From Sulfurovum sp. UBA12169 (GTDB lineage Bacteria; Campylobacterota; Campylobacteria; Campylobacterales; Sulfurovaceae): a stretch of DNA of 64,000 nucleotides. Location of the stretch: the NCBI GenBank assembly GCA_002742845.1, contig DLUH01000005.1, positions 124,001 through 188,000 on the forward strand, written 5' to 3'. Under the pieces are notes generated by a model. The model saw only the letters and a list, made by a program, of their open reading frames with translations. It did not search any database and was not told the origin of the DNA. Shown piece by piece: positions 10,499 through 19,634 of the stretch. The position numbers and the translations under genes were made by a program. Position 1 is the first letter of the stretch. The number at the start of each line of letters is the position of its first letter.

Positions 10499-11560
10499 TT
10501 ATGCCATTTGTTTGGCAACTTCCGCTGCAAAATCTTCTTGTTCAACCACAATACCTTCGCCAACTTCAAGTCTAACAAACGTCACGATCTGTGCTGTGCC
10601 GCCGGCTGCTTTTGCTTTATCTTGAATATACTCGGCAACAGTTTTGCTATCATCCATTACGAATTTTTGATCAAGCAAACACTGCTCTTGATCCAATGTC
10701 GTATTGTCTGATATAAATCTTGAGAGTTTGCCGGGAAGAATTCTGTCCCAGATCTGTTCAGGCTTGCCTTCTGCTCTAAGCTCTTCTTTGAGCATAGCTT
10801 CAGCCTCTGCCATAATCTCTTCCGTCAACTGTGCCATAGAGATATATTGGGGAATATTTTTAAGAGGCTTGCCAAGACGAGCAAGTTCTTCATTCTCTTT
10901 TTCGATTGCAACGATTCTTCCTTGTGTTTCTTCAGCAACATACGAAGGATCAAAATCTTTGTAGCTTAATGTTCTTGGTCTCATTGCCGCTGCATGCATT
11001 GCAACATCTTTGAGTACCGGAGTCATTGCTTCAGCTGTTTTAGAAGAATCGCATTTTGCTGAAATAATTACACCTACTTGATTATTTGCATGGACATACC
11101 CATTGATAGCGGTTGTCTCATCTCCTTCAATAAATGCTGATCTTCTCACCACAAGATTTTCGCCGATTGTAGCAATTTGAAGTGAAAGATATTCAGAAAA
11201 AGGCTGTCCTTTGATTGTTGAAGCATTGATTGCCTCCGCATCTGCTAACTCATTAGCAAATGTGTGTTCTACCACATCTTTCATGACAGCTTTAAATTTT
11301 TCATTTTGGGCAACGAAATCAGTTTGGGAGTTAATCTCAACAATAATCGCTTTATGTCCCTCTACTTTTACACCAATAGCGCCTTCTGCCGCTACTTTCC
11401 CTGCTTTTTTAGCAGCTGCACCTATCCCTTGGTCACGTAGCCACTCTACAGCTTTATCCATATTTCCGTCAGCCTCAGTCAATGCTTTTTTGCAGTCCAT
11501 CATCCCTGCGTCTGTCATCTCTCTGAGTTTTTTGATATCCTGTGGTCCAAAGTTTGCCAT
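10499..11560 (-). CDS. tsf: Translation elongation factor Ts
   Basis: Guanine-nucleotide exchange factor for EF-Tu. The N-terminal UBA-like domain (IKKLREMTDAGMMDCKKAL) and the TDFVAQNEKF dimerisation motif near residue 80 are intact; 353 residues is at the long end, as usual in this phylum. The start at 11560 (MANFGPQDIKKL) is chosen because a GGAGG ribosome site lies nine bases before it and it falls four bases after the rpsB stop; the longer open frame upstream overlaps rpsB and lacks family similarity. rpsB-tsf is the conserved operon, closed by the hairpin at 10473-10497. Confidence 0.98.
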   Translation of the reverse strand: MANFGPQDIKKLREMTDAGMMDCKKALTEADGNMDKAVEWLRDQGIGAAAKKAGKVAAEGAIGVKVEGHKAIIVEINSQTDFVAQNEKFKAVMKDVVEHTFANELADAEAINASTIKGQPFSEYLSLQIATIGENLVVRRSAFIEGDETTAINGYVHANNQVGVIISAKCDSSKTAEAMTPVLKDVAMHAAAMRPRTLSYKDFDPSYVAEETQGRIVAIEKENEELARLGKPLKNIPQYISMAQLTEEIMAEAEAMLKEELRAEGKPEQIWDRILPGKLSRFISDNTTLDQEQCLLDQKFVMDDSKTVAEYIQDKAKAAGGTAQIVTFVRLEVGEGIVVEQEDFAAEVAKQMA

Positions 11561-11564
11561 AATT

Positions 11565-12527
11565 TTACGCCTCCGCCAATTCTTTTGCGCTTGCGACAGC
11601 CTCTTTAAAGTCACCTTTAAAGCTATATTTTTCTTCCATTGTTTGAATTTGCTCGTCAGTCATATTGGCTACATCATCATAAGTGTAGAAACCTTCTGCA
11701 TTGAGTTTTTCTTGGTAAACTTTACCGATACCTTTGATTTTGGTAAGGTCATCGCCTTCTGTTATTTCAGCAGTAGCTTCTTCAGCCATCATTTGCTCAA
11801 TCTCTTCGCTTGCAACAGCTGTTTCCACTTCTTGACCATGTGCTTCGGCATAGATCGCTTTGCCTTCATTAATAGCTTCTGCCATCTCTTTACAGAAAAG
11901 CTCTATAGATCTGATCGCGTCATCATTTCCCGGAATCGGATAATCAACCAAATCAGGATCACAGTTGGTATCAAGCGGCGCAACGACTTTCATGCCAAGT
12001 CTTTTTGCTTCATTTACAGCAATATGTTCTTTAACTGTATCGACAACAAACATCATATCCGGAAGTCTTTTCATATGTCTGAAACCTTCAAGGTAAGAGT
12101 TTAGTTTTTCTTTTGTTCTTCTAAGCATCAATGCTTCTTTTTTGGTCAAAAGATTGATTTGACCATTCTCTTCCATCTGCTCAATGATCTCAAGTTTTCT
12201 GATTGATTTTTTCATTGTAGGGTAATTTGTCAACATGCCGCCAAGCCATCTTGTAGATACATAAGGCATACCGCATTTTTCAGCATACTCTTTAATCGCG
12301 CCTCTGGCTTGTTTTTTTGTTCCCACAAAAAGCACTGTTTTGCCTTCAGCCGCTGCATCTCTTACTACATTGTAAGTATACTTGAAGTATCTAAGCGTCT
12401 TTTGAAGGTCGATAATATAGATATTTTTTCTTGCGCCAAAAATAAATTTTTTCATTTTTGGATTCCATCTTCTTGTCTGATGCCCAAAATGCACACCGCA
12501 TTCGAGTAAGTCTTTCATTGTTACCAT
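11565..12527 (-). CDS. rpsB: 30S ribosomal protein S2 with C-terminal helix-hairpin-helix extension
   Basis: Small-subunit ribosomal protein. Residues 1-226 match a normal S2 ([21 protein letters not shown] at the start, FVGTKKQA near 67, [10 protein letters not shown] near 93, [10 protein letters not shown] near 199). The protein then continues to 320 residues: an acidic Ala/Glu linker (about 235-258) followed by a compact domain at about 259-304 with [19 protein letters not shown], a helix-hairpin-helix-like pattern, and an Ala/Glu/Lys tail. The usual length is 230-265, so this is a genuine domain addition. AAGGAG precedes the first ATG by five bases. First gene of the operon with tsf. Confidence 0.97.
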   Translation of the reverse strand: MVTMKDLLECGVHFGHQTRRWNPKMKKFIFGARKNIYIIDLQKTLRYFKYTYNVVRDAAAEGKTVLFVGTKKQARGAIKEYAEKCGMPYVSTRWLGGMLTNYPTMKKSIRKLEIIEQMEENGQINLLTKKEALMLRRTKEKLNSYLEGFRHMKRLPDMMFVVDTVKEHIAVNEAKRLGMKVVAPLDTNCDPDLVDYPIPGNDDAIRSIELFCKEMAEAINEGKAIYAEAHGQEVETAVASEEIEQMMAEEATAEITEGDDLTKIKGIGKVYQEKLNAEGFYTYDDVANMTDEQIQTMEEKYSFKGDFKEAVASAKELAEA

Positions 12528-12681
12528 TTTTGCTCCTTGGTATAATTATGTTTTTTTGTTTGATGAATCAAATCATCTTAGGTTTTGCCTCTGTAGCCCT
12601 GAACACACAACGTGCAACCTTTCAAGGAATAACTACATGAGTATTTCCAAATCCCAATACAGAATAAGGAGCGCGATTATA
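12528..12681 (-). promoter_or_regulatory. rpsB promoter and ~140-nt leader
   Basis: On the minus strand a TATAAT box lies at 12681-12676, placing transcription start near 12668 and leaving about 140 nt before the S2 ATG. The leader contains possible pairing between GGTT and AACC elements roughly in the middle and a small TTTGA/TCAAA hairpin before the AAGGAG ribosome site. In other bacteria S2 represses its own operon by binding such a leader; whether this one does so is inference. Confidence 0.5.
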
Positions 12682-12711
12682 TCGAACTATTGTTTAAAAG
12701 ATTATAAAAAG

Positions 12712-12734
12712 AAAAAAGAGGTATCGCCTTTTTT
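12712..12734 (-). terminator. Possible terminator after bcp
   Basis: Downstream of the bcp stop, the minus strand reads an A-rich arm plus GG, a five-base loop, CC and a T-rich tail ending in six T. The GC core is only two pairs with a bulge, so the hairpin is weak, but placement between bcp and the rpsB promoter suits a terminator. Confidence 0.35.
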
Positions 12735-12753
12735 GACAATCTCCCTCTCAAAA

Positions 12754-13221
12754 TTATGCCTGGAGTTCTTCAAGTTTGGCTTTAACCTCATCCACATGTC
12801 CCTTTACTTTGACATTGCTCCATGCGGCTGCAATTTGTCCATAAGGATCTAGTATAAATGTGCTTCTAACAACCCCCATATACTCTTTGCCCATAAACTT
12901 TTTGGGTTGCCAGACACCAAAAAGATGGCAGAGTTCTTTGTCTTCGTCTGCCAAAAGTGTGATCCTTAAATCTTTTTTTTCTATAAAATTTCTATGCTTT
13001 TGAGGACTGTCAGGACTCACTCCCAGCACAATCGCATCAAGACCTTCGAAATCGGACAATGCTACTGTAAAATCACACGCTTCCGCGGTGCATCCGGGAG
13101 TATTGTCCTTGGGATAAAAATAAAGTACGATCCAGCGCCCTTTGATATCCCTTAGACAGATCTCTTCCTCATCTTGATTTGGAAGACAAAAATCAGGGAC
13201 ATCCTCGCCAATTTTTAACAT
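12754..13221 (-). CDS. bcp: Thioredoxin-dependent peroxiredoxin (Bcp/PrxQ)
   Basis: Reduces hydrogen and organic peroxides using thioredoxin. The motif NTPGCTAEACDF gives peroxidatic Cys44 and resolving Cys49, the atypical two-cysteine arrangement of the PrxQ subfamily; VLYFYPKD precedes it as expected. Length 155 residues. I take the ATG at 13221 (MLKIGEDVPDF) because AAAGGA lies six bases upstream; the longer open frame adds 14 residues unlike the family. Divergent from the small gene at 13258. Thioredoxin and thioredoxin reductase genes lie about 12 kb away. Confidence 0.97.
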   Translation of the reverse strand: MLKIGEDVPDFCLPNQDEEEICLRDIKGRWIVLYFYPKDNTPGCTAEACDFTVALSDFEGLDAIVLGVSPDSPQKHRNFIEKKDLRITLLADEDKELCHLFGVWQPKKFMGKEYMGVVRSTFILDPYGQIAAAWSNVKVKGHVDEVKAKLEELQA

Positions 13222-13257
13222 TCTTTTTCCTTTAATGCTTTTATGATAGTATAGCAC

Positions 13258-13458
13258 ATGCAAACCAAAGAAGAATTATTAAAAGAAATTGAAGAACTGA
13301 TCGCATACGGCAAAGAAGGACCTACGATCAATCCTTTATTGCTGGCTTACTTGGAAATACAAGAGCTCGAACATATCAAACAAAGGCTGCTTGAAAAAGT
13401 CAATACACTAAGCAACGAAGACAAAGTATGGCTGGAGCAGTTTAAAAAATATAAGTGA
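13258..13458 (+). CDS. Small conserved-looking helical protein of unknown function
   Basis: A 66-residue, charged, strongly helical protein (start MQTKEELLKEIEELIAYG, end EQFKKYK) with leucine-spaced heptads suggesting a coiled coil or helical bundle; no membrane segment, no cysteine. It lies divergently from bcp, only 36 bp from the bcp start. No ribosome site precedes the ATG; instead TATGATAGTATAGC lies immediately upstream, so the mRNA may be leaderless or nearly so. Codon use resembles the neighbours and nothing competes on the other strand. Function not recognised. Confidence 0.65.
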   Translation: MQTKEELLKEIEELIAYGKEGPTINPLLLAYLEIQELEHIKQRLLEKVNTLSNEDKVWLEQFKKYK

Positions 13459-13494
13459 CCTTTTTAACTGTGCTTCATTGATCTATTGGTTAGC

Positions 13495-14942
13495 CTACTT
13501 ATTTTCCCGCAAATCTGCAGACCTGTCAAATTCAATATTGTATTTTTTTAAAATCTCATTCTGCTTGCCCAACGCTTCTTGTTTATCTATGGCCACTTTG
13601 ACGCCCTCTTCATCCTCAAGCACAATGTATTGTCCTTCAAAGGATTGCATTTTTTCATAAAAAGTTTTAAAACTGTCAAACGTCTCGCCGTTGATCTTTT
13701 CTATGGGCCACATGGCAAAATTATAATTGCCTCTACTGATATCCGAAGCCAGAACTTTTAAAAGTACCACCACCTCTTTTTTCTTTTCTGTAGGCCACTG
13801 TGTTGCATAATAGCTTAATTTTAATTGATTAACACTCGTAGACAAAAGCAAATTCCGGCTCAGCGGTGAGAAGACATAGCCTCCATAAATAAAATAGCGA
13901 GGTATCACATCATACTGTGTAGTGTCAACAAGCAAAAGATCGTCTGCGGTTTGTTTTAAAACGGCTTCAACCTGCATCTTTTTGTTATCTCTTAAAATAT
14001 CAAGCGTAACACTCTCCCCCATTTGGCGCTGATCAACATAATAATGGTATGAAGTGTACTCATGATCTCTAAACGCAACTGTACCGTCATTTTCTATCTT
14101 ATGCCCGTCTACCGCAGTAAGAATATCTCCCACCTTGAGCACATCTTTCAAGGCAGAGTTATACACTATATAATCAACCAGTTTTCCCGTAGTATTATCA
14201 TCTAGATGATAATAGCGTCTAAGCGTAGGGTTTTCTAGATTTTGCGTCATGATCCCAAAATCTGCAAACCCATTATGCTGCCCGTCTTTCATATCTTCAA
14301 TAAAATGTTTCACCATGGTTACAGGTACGAGATAGCCTATATTTTGGGACTTTCCGATCACCTGCATCACCACGCCGACAATCTTTCCCCCTGAAAGGGC
14401 AGGTCCTCCGCTGTTTCCGGGATTAACAGCCGCATCCACCTGCACAGCCAAAAAAGATTCTCCGCTGTGCGCATAGATACGGTGCTCAATGCGCGAAACT
14501 ACCCCTATAGTTGCACTCAGAGTGTCTCCGCCCATAGGATAACCATAAACAACAATCTGCTGTTCTATCTCAGGAAGTTCTCCAAACTCCAAAGGCTTAA
14601 CCCCTTCAAAAAATTGGCTGTCTTCTACACTTAAAAGTGCTAAGTCTGCCTGATGAGAGACGCTTAGTACTTTTGCGATATAACGTTTTCTTTCACCGTA
14701 GCGCTGCACCTCCAAAAAAGTTTGATTGGCAACAACATGGGCATTCGTTAAAATAAGATTGCCCTCTATGATGGTCCCAGAACCTGTGGATCTCTGCATC
14801 GAACTGTTCCACGGCTCTTGATAATTTGGTACTTTAGATACAGTGTAAATTTTTACAATAGCCTGTTTGGTCCCATCCTCATGTGTCATTCCTGCTGCAT
14901 TCATATACCATGTCAACACCAAAGAAAAAAAACGATTCTCAT
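13495..14942 (-). CDS. Exported trypsin-like serine protease with PDZ domain, frame broken in a T8 tract
   Basis: S1C (DegP/Deg-like) protease. Counting from the first codon of the long frame (14922) the triad is His62 (TNAHVV), Asp93 (ADLALL) and Ser171 (GNSGGP), followed by a PDZ-like region about 250-330 and a C-terminal domain. The long frame has no plausible start: it begins at TTG with no ribosome site. Upstream, an ATG at 14942 with AAGGA in front starts another frame that reads MRIVFF and then stops because of a run of eight T. One extra T would join the frames and give a perfect Sec signal peptide (MRIVFFSLVLTWYMNAAG). So the gene is either a slippage-switchable locus in the off phase, a recent mutation or a sequencing error. 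It follows the DUF523 gene by 10 bp. Confidence 0.85.
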
Positions 14943-14952
14943 CTTTATCCTT

Positions 14953-15402
14953 TTATTTAAATATAACGGGTGAGGCAATATCTTCTGCATCCAATGCGCG
15001 AATGCCTCTTTTTTTTGCTTCTTTTGCCATAAGGCCTGCCTCTTTAGTGCTCAAGAGTTTTTTTTCTTTATCGTACAGTTTTGCAGAGCACACGCCGCAG
15101 CTTGGACTTCTGTCTTTGCCTATAAAAAGATCAATATCGGGATGCATTTTAAAAAATATTTGCACATATTGCTCGATCGGCACAGAGAGATCGGCGCCGG
15201 TTACGCAGGAGATAGCCTGTATGCCCTGTGCTGTTTGCACCAAGTCCATCCTCGCACGGGGTGAACCAAAAGCATAGTCTTCCGGACAAAAAAGAATCAA
15301 TTCACAACCTTTCAATTTTGAAATTAAACGCATGTCGTGATTGTCGTTTCCGTCATAGCGGCATTTTTGGCCTGTAAGGCACGCCGATATAGCAACTTTC
15401 AT
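14953..15402 (-). CDS. DUF523 family protein (TudS-like)
   Basis: A 149-residue cytoplasmic protein with the family hallmarks ACLTGQKCRYDG at the N-terminus (Cys8, Cys14), FCPED near residue 38 and RSPSCGVC near 98. Members of DUF523 include the [4Fe-4S] thiouracil desulfidase TudS, whose cluster is held by such cysteines; whether this one desulfurates thiouracil is not shown by sequence. It is packed between the DUF420 membrane protein gene (directly abutting) and the protease gene, suggesting one transcript. Confidence 0.9.
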   Translation of the reverse strand: MKVAISACLTGQKCRYDGNDNHDMRLISKLKGCELILFCPEDYAFGSPRARMDLVQTAQGIQAISCVTGADLSVPIEQYVQIFFKMHPDIDLFIGKDRSPSCGVCSAKLYDKEKKLLSTKEAGLMAKEAKKRGIRALDAEDIASPVIFK

Positions 15403-15882
15403 CTAATACACAAACAGAAGTAAATAAACCCATATTCCTGTAAGCGATGTAAGGGCAATGGCTATAAATGTGGATATTCCCATCTTTTTATGAAATGCGC
15501 TATTCATGCCGGGCAGTATACATCTTTTTTTGTTATTATGTGCCAACCAAAGTATTGCCGTCCACATAAATAGCGTAATTGAAGCAATGATAATATGAAT
15601 AATCAATACCCATAGGGCATAACTATGAGATACGCTTGTACCCTCAACAAAGGCATCATACCCGCCGCCCAAACGCACACCATATTCAAAATATCCCACA
15701 ACAAGCACAGAAACAACAAATATTACGGTTTGTGCAAATGCATGCAAAGCGTATTTTTTTCTTTTTGCAAACAGTATAACTACTGCAACCAGTAAAGGCA
15801 GCAGTGTCACTATTAATGTCACAGCATCCATAAAAAAAGGTGCTCTTGTCCCTAAAAATCCTGCTTCAAACATATATTTCAT
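15403..15882 (-). CDS. DUF420 family membrane protein
   Basis: A 159-residue protein with four or five hydrophobic helices and histidines near helix ends (HAFAQ, SHSYALWVLIIHIIIA, FHKKMG). The pattern fits DUF420, a family often encoded near cytochrome oxidase assembly genes in other bacteria; no oxidase gene is near here. Role not established. The stop codon abuts the DUF523 start; the 100-bp upstream gap before the aldehyde dehydrogenase carries its likely promoter. Confidence 0.75.
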   Translation of the reverse strand: MKYMFEAGFLGTRAPFFMDAVTLIVTLLPLLVAVVILFAKRKKYALHAFAQTVIFVVSVLVVGYFEYGVRLGGGYDAFVEGTSVSHSYALWVLIIHIIIASITLFMWTAILWLAHNNKKRCILPGMNSAFHKKMGISTFIAIALTSLTGIWVYLLLFVY

Positions 15883-15982
15883 TTTTTTTATTACCTTATT
15901 TGTATTATTCTTAATTTGTTTAAATCAATGATTTATTTTGTATCGCTATCATACCCTTTAATCAGATTCTAAAGAAACGACC

Positions 15983-17428
15983 TTAGCATATCACAACCGA
16001 CTTAATTTCGGTAAACTCTTCGAGTGCCCACCTTGGCCCTTCTCTGCCTATACCTGATAGCTTTGAACCTCCATAGGGCTGAACATCAAACCGTAAGGTA
16101 GGAATGTCATTGATTACGACTCCTCCGCACTCGGCCTCATCGATAAACTGCTGCGAACGTTTTAAATCATTTGTGAAGATAGAAAACTGTAGCCCAAAAG
16201 GTGAATCGTTCATCTTTTGGATAGCTGTCTCATAATCAGGAACACGAACCAAACTGACAATGGGGGCAAAAACCTCTTCGCAAATAATTTTCATCTCATC
16301 TGTTACCTCTGCCATGACCGTAGGAGGGAAAATGCCCTCTCTCTCTTCTCCTCCGACTATGGCCCTTGCCCCTTCTTTTTTTGCTGAAACAACCCATGCC
16401 TGGGCTCTGTGTTTAGCTTCATCATCAATCAGCGGCCCTATAAAAGTCTCTTCTTCGTAAGGAGAACCTGCTTTAAGCTTTTTTGTTTCTTCAACCATAA
16501 GTGCGGCAAACGCTCCATAGACTGTCTCATTGACGTAGATGCGCTGCAAAGAGATGCACACTTGTCCGGAGTTATAAAATGCGCCAAAAGCACAACGTGC
16601 TGCAGCCAAAGCCAAGTCTGCGCTTGCATCGATATAGGTTGCTGCGTTCCCGCCCAGCTCTAAACTTACTTTTTTAATTCCGGCTTGTTTGGTGATGATG
16701 CTGCCTACAGAGACAGATCCTGTGAAGCTGATCGTTCTTGGAATGGAACTTGAAACCAGAGCAGAGCCCACCTCTGCGTCTCCATAGACCACACTAAGCG
16801 CATCTTTGGTTGCATACTTTGACTCTATAAAAAGTTTGGCGAACATATAGGCCGTCGCGGGAGCTTCAGGGGTGGGCTTAAGAACGACGCAGTTCCCTGC
16901 ACCGAGTGCCGGCGCAATCTTGTGCGCCACAAGATTTAAAGGAAAATTAAAAGGAGTGATACATACTACCACCCCCACGGCTTCACGACGGAAAAAAGCT
17001 AATGTCTTTTTGCCGCTTGGCATCACATCGGTAGGTATTGTCTCGCCATGCAAACCGGCCAATTCCATTGCAGTCAGCTTGACCGTCTCAATACACCTGT
17101 CTACTTCTATTCTTGAGAAAAAGATAGGCTTTGCAATCTCTTTGGTTAACATCGCAGCAAACTCTTCGCGCTGTAAAGATAATTTATTTGCCACATCTTC
17201 AAGCCATAAAATACGTTGTGATAGTGGTACCCTGGCTGCATGAAAGCTTGTTTTTTTGGCGATCTCTAATGCTTTTTGGGCATCTGCAGCGTTGCATACG
17301 GGAGCAGTACTTACAACAGAACCGTCATAAGGACTTTTTCTCTCTTGAATGATCTCTCGACCCTCTTCCTGGGAACCAAAAAATATTTTAGCAACACCTA
17401 TTTTTTTCTTTTCAAATATTCCAAACAT
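15983..17428 (-). CDS. NAD(P)-dependent aldehyde dehydrogenase
   Basis: Oxidises an aldehyde to the acid. At 481 residues it has the whole family set: PFNFPLNLVAHKIAPAL near residue 159, the FTGS nucleotide-binding segment near 230, the general base in LELGGN, and the catalytic Cys near residue 291 in SGQVCIS. The late ICEEVFAPIV and PFGLQFSIFT motifs are also present. The N-terminal RKSPYDGSVV and the general profile resemble lactaldehyde/glyceraldehyde-3-phosphate-type (GAPN-like) enzymes, but substrate cannot be read from the sequence. Stand-alone gene, divergent from ilvE. Confidence 0.93.
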   Translation of the reverse strand: MFGIFEKKKIGVAKIFFGSQEEGREIIQERKSPYDGSVVSTAPVCNAADAQKALEIAKKTSFHAARVPLSQRILWLEDVANKLSLQREEFAAMLTKEIAKPIFFSRIEVDRCIETVKLTAMELAGLHGETIPTDVMPSGKKTLAFFRREAVGVVVCITPFNFPLNLVAHKIAPALGAGNCVVLKPTPEAPATAYMFAKLFIESKYATKDALSVVYGDAEVGSALVSSSIPRTISFTGSVSVGSIITKQAGIKKVSLELGGNAATYIDASADLALAAARCAFGAFYNSGQVCISLQRIYVNETVYGAFAALMVEETKKLKAGSPYEEETFIGPLIDDEAKHRAQAWVVSAKKEGARAIVGGEEREGIFPPTVMAEVTDEMKIICEEVFAPIVSLVRVPDYETAIQKMNDSPFGLQFSIFTNDLKRSQQFIDEAECGGVVINDIPTLRFDVQPYGGSKLSGIGREGPRWALEEFTEIKSVVIC

Positions 17429-17525
17429 TTACAAGCCTTTAAACAATAATATAAATATTTTAACAAAAATTTAGTTAAATTAGTTAAAATGGTTCCTTAA
17501 TTTTAACCTCCTGGAGCAGATAAAA

Positions 17526-18446
17526 ATGAACGAATCAAAATATATTTGGATGGATGGGGGGATGGTACCTTGGCATGAAGCAAAAGTGCATGTTCTCACT
17601 CATACATTACACTATGGCAACGGCGCGCTAGAAGGAACCAAAGCTTACAAAACAGTGGATGGAAGATGTGCTATTTTTAAACTTAAAGAGCACACGCAAA
17701 GACTTCTGAACTCGTCCAAGATGACACTGATGACCGTTCCCTTTACCCTGGAAGAGCTCAATGATGCACAAATCAAACTATTGCAAGAAAATGAACTTTT
17801 TGAAGGCGCCTACATTAGGCCGCTTGTTTATCTTGGGTATGGGGTCATGGGACTTTATCATAAAGATGCACCCGTAAATGTTTCAATCTCTGCATGGGAA
17901 TGGGGTGCTTATCTTGGCGAAGAAGGACTCAAAAAAGGAGTGCGCGCAAAAATAACCTCAGTAACCAAAACAGCAAATACTTCCGGTATGGTTAAAGCCA
18001 AGGCCGTAGCAAATTATCTAAACAGCCAAATGGCAAAATATGAAGCTGTAGAGGCAGGCTACGATGAGGCGTTGCTCAGAGATGACGAAGGGTATATCGC
18101 CGAAGCAAGCGGCGCATCGTTCTTTATCGTACGAGACGGGATACTAATCTCTCCGCCTTGCGACAATACGCTTGAATCCATTACGCAACAAACCGTAATA
18201 GAATTGGCTGAAGAGTTAGGTATCAAAGTAGTAAGACGACGCATCACACGCGAAGAGGTTTATATCGCCCAAGAGGCTTTCTTTGCGGGAACCGCAGCAG
18301 AAGTTACCCCCATTCGCGAAGTAGATGCGCGTATTATTGGCGCAGGAGAAAGAGGCGAAATAACAGAAAAAATCCAAAGTGCCTATTTTGATGCAGTGAG
18401 TGGAAAAAACGCAAAATTTATTAAATATTTAACATATATTAACTAG
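17526..18446 (+). CDS. ilvE: Branched-chain-amino-acid aminotransferase
   Basis: PLP fold-type IV transaminase making Leu, Ile and Val from their keto acids. The PLP lysine is Lys159 in KAKAVANYLNS, the same number as in E. coli; the LHYGNGALEG active-site loop is near residue 36 and EASGASFF near 196. Length 306 residues. CTCCTGGAGC precedes the ATG with GGAG ten bases away. The 97-bp region shared with the divergent aldehyde dehydrogenase contains the tandem TTAGTTAAA, TTAGTTAAA, overlapping a TTAAAAT -10-like box. Followed nine bases later by an SPFH gene, an arrangement I recall from Campylobacter. Confidence 0.96.
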   Translation: MNESKYIWMDGGMVPWHEAKVHVLTHTLHYGNGALEGTKAYKTVDGRCAIFKLKEHTQRLLNSSKMTLMTVPFTLEELNDAQIKLLQENELFEGAYIRPLVYLGYGVMGLYHKDAPVNVSISAWEWGAYLGEEGLKKGVRAKITSVTKTANTSGMVKAKAVANYLNSQMAKYEAVEAGYDEALLRDDEGYIAEASGASFFIVRDGILISPPCDNTLESITQQTVIELAEELGIKVVRRRITREEVYIAQEAFFAGTAAEVTPIREVDARIIGAGERGEITEKIQSAYFDAVSGKNAKFIKYLTYIN

Positions 18447-18455
18447 GAGAAATAC

Positions 18456-19571
18456 GTGCCGGCAGACATGAACGACTATTTTAAGAAAAAAAGACCCAGC
18501 AATACTATGAATACCGAAGGCAATCAAAATAAGGGCGGTCCAGGCGGCTTTGAAAATCCTTTTGGAAATATAGGGAAAGGGGCTTCGTGGATGTTTGTCG
18601 CATTAGCTATTGCTATTGCAATTTTTACACTAAAGCCGTTTACCGTAATCAATTCGGGAGAAGTGGGAATTAAAGTTACCACCGGTAAGTTTCAAACTGA
18701 GCCGCTAAGTGCAGGGTTGCATTTTTACATTCCTGTATTTCAAAAAATCATACCCGTAAATACGCGCATTAGACTCATCGTTTACAGCACCACTGAAACC
18801 AGTATGGTAGGAGACAATTATTCTAAAGGCTTTATTTCGGGAGAAACTTTTGAAGGGGGGCTCAAAAAAAATCCTTCCATTCAAGTTTTGGACAAAAGAG
18901 GATTGACTGTCAATATCGATCTTGCTGTCCAATACAGACTTAAAGCTGAGGCGGCGCCAATGACGATAGAGAAATGGGGTGCGAGCTGGGAAGAAAAGAT
19001 TGTCAACTCCAAAGTGCGCGAAGTGGTACGTGATGTTGTAGGCCAATACACTGCGGAACAACTCCCGGAAATGAGGAATGAAATCGCCTCTTCTATTCAG
19101 ACAAAAGTACAAGAAAGCATTAGCTCCCTTGAAGGGGAGCCGGTTTTGCTCTCCTCTGTTGAGCTCAGAAATATTGACCTTCCTCCAAAAATTAAAGATC
19201 AGATCGAAAGAGTTCAGATAGCAAAACAAGAGGTCACTATTGCCGAACAGCAAAAAGAACAGGCTAAACAAGAAGCTCAAAGAAAAGCAGAAATTGCTCG
19301 GGGCGAAGCGGAAAGAAACCGTATTGAAGCACAGGGCGAGGCAGATAAGATTCGTATTGAAGCACAAGAACAAGCCAAAGCCAATAGATTGATTTCGGAT
19401 TCGCTTACGCCAAGCCTGATTGAACTTGAACAGATCAAAACACAGGCAAAATTCAACGAAGCATTGAAGGTTAACAAAGACGCCCAAATATTCCTTACTC
19501 CCGGGGGTGCGGTTCCCAATATCTGGGTAGACGCAAAGAGTAAAGAAAAAACATTAACCACGCAACAATAA
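18456..19571 (+). CDS. SPFH/prohibitin family membrane protein
   Basis: A 371-residue protein: a Gly/Asn-rich cytoplasmic start, one membrane helix at about 45-65 (SWMFVALAIAIAIFTL), an SPFH/Band-7 domain at about 68-270 (INSGEVGIKVTTGKF ... QYRLKAE), then a long Ala/Glu/Arg/Gln coiled coil with repeated IEAQGEAD-type units, typical of prohibitin/HflK scaffolds. Such proteins form ring assemblies that organise membrane proteases or microdomains; the client is unknown here. The start is GTG at 18456, supported by AGGAG six bases upstream. Same strand as ilvE, nine bases after it. Confidence 0.93.
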   Translation: MPADMNDYFKKKRPSNTMNTEGNQNKGGPGGFENPFGNIGKGASWMFVALAIAIAIFTLKPFTVINSGEVGIKVTTGKFQTEPLSAGLHFYIPVFQKIIPVNTRIRLIVYSTTETSMVGDNYSKGFISGETFEGGLKKNPSIQVLDKRGLTVNIDLAVQYRLKAEAAPMTIEKWGASWEEKIVNSKVREVVRDVVGQYTAEQLPEMRNEIASSIQTKVQESISSLEGEPVLLSSVELRNIDLPPKIKDQIERVQIAKQEVTIAEQQKEQAKQEAQRKAEIARGEAERNRIEAQGEADKIRIEAQEQAKANRLISDSLTPSLIELEQIKTQAKFNEALKVNKDAQIFLTPGGAVPNIWVDAKSKEKTLTTQQ

Positions 19572-19634
19572 AATCGATCTCATTCCTGCAAAAACCGGCG
19601 GGAATGGGCTCATCAATAACAAAGAGGTTATCCT

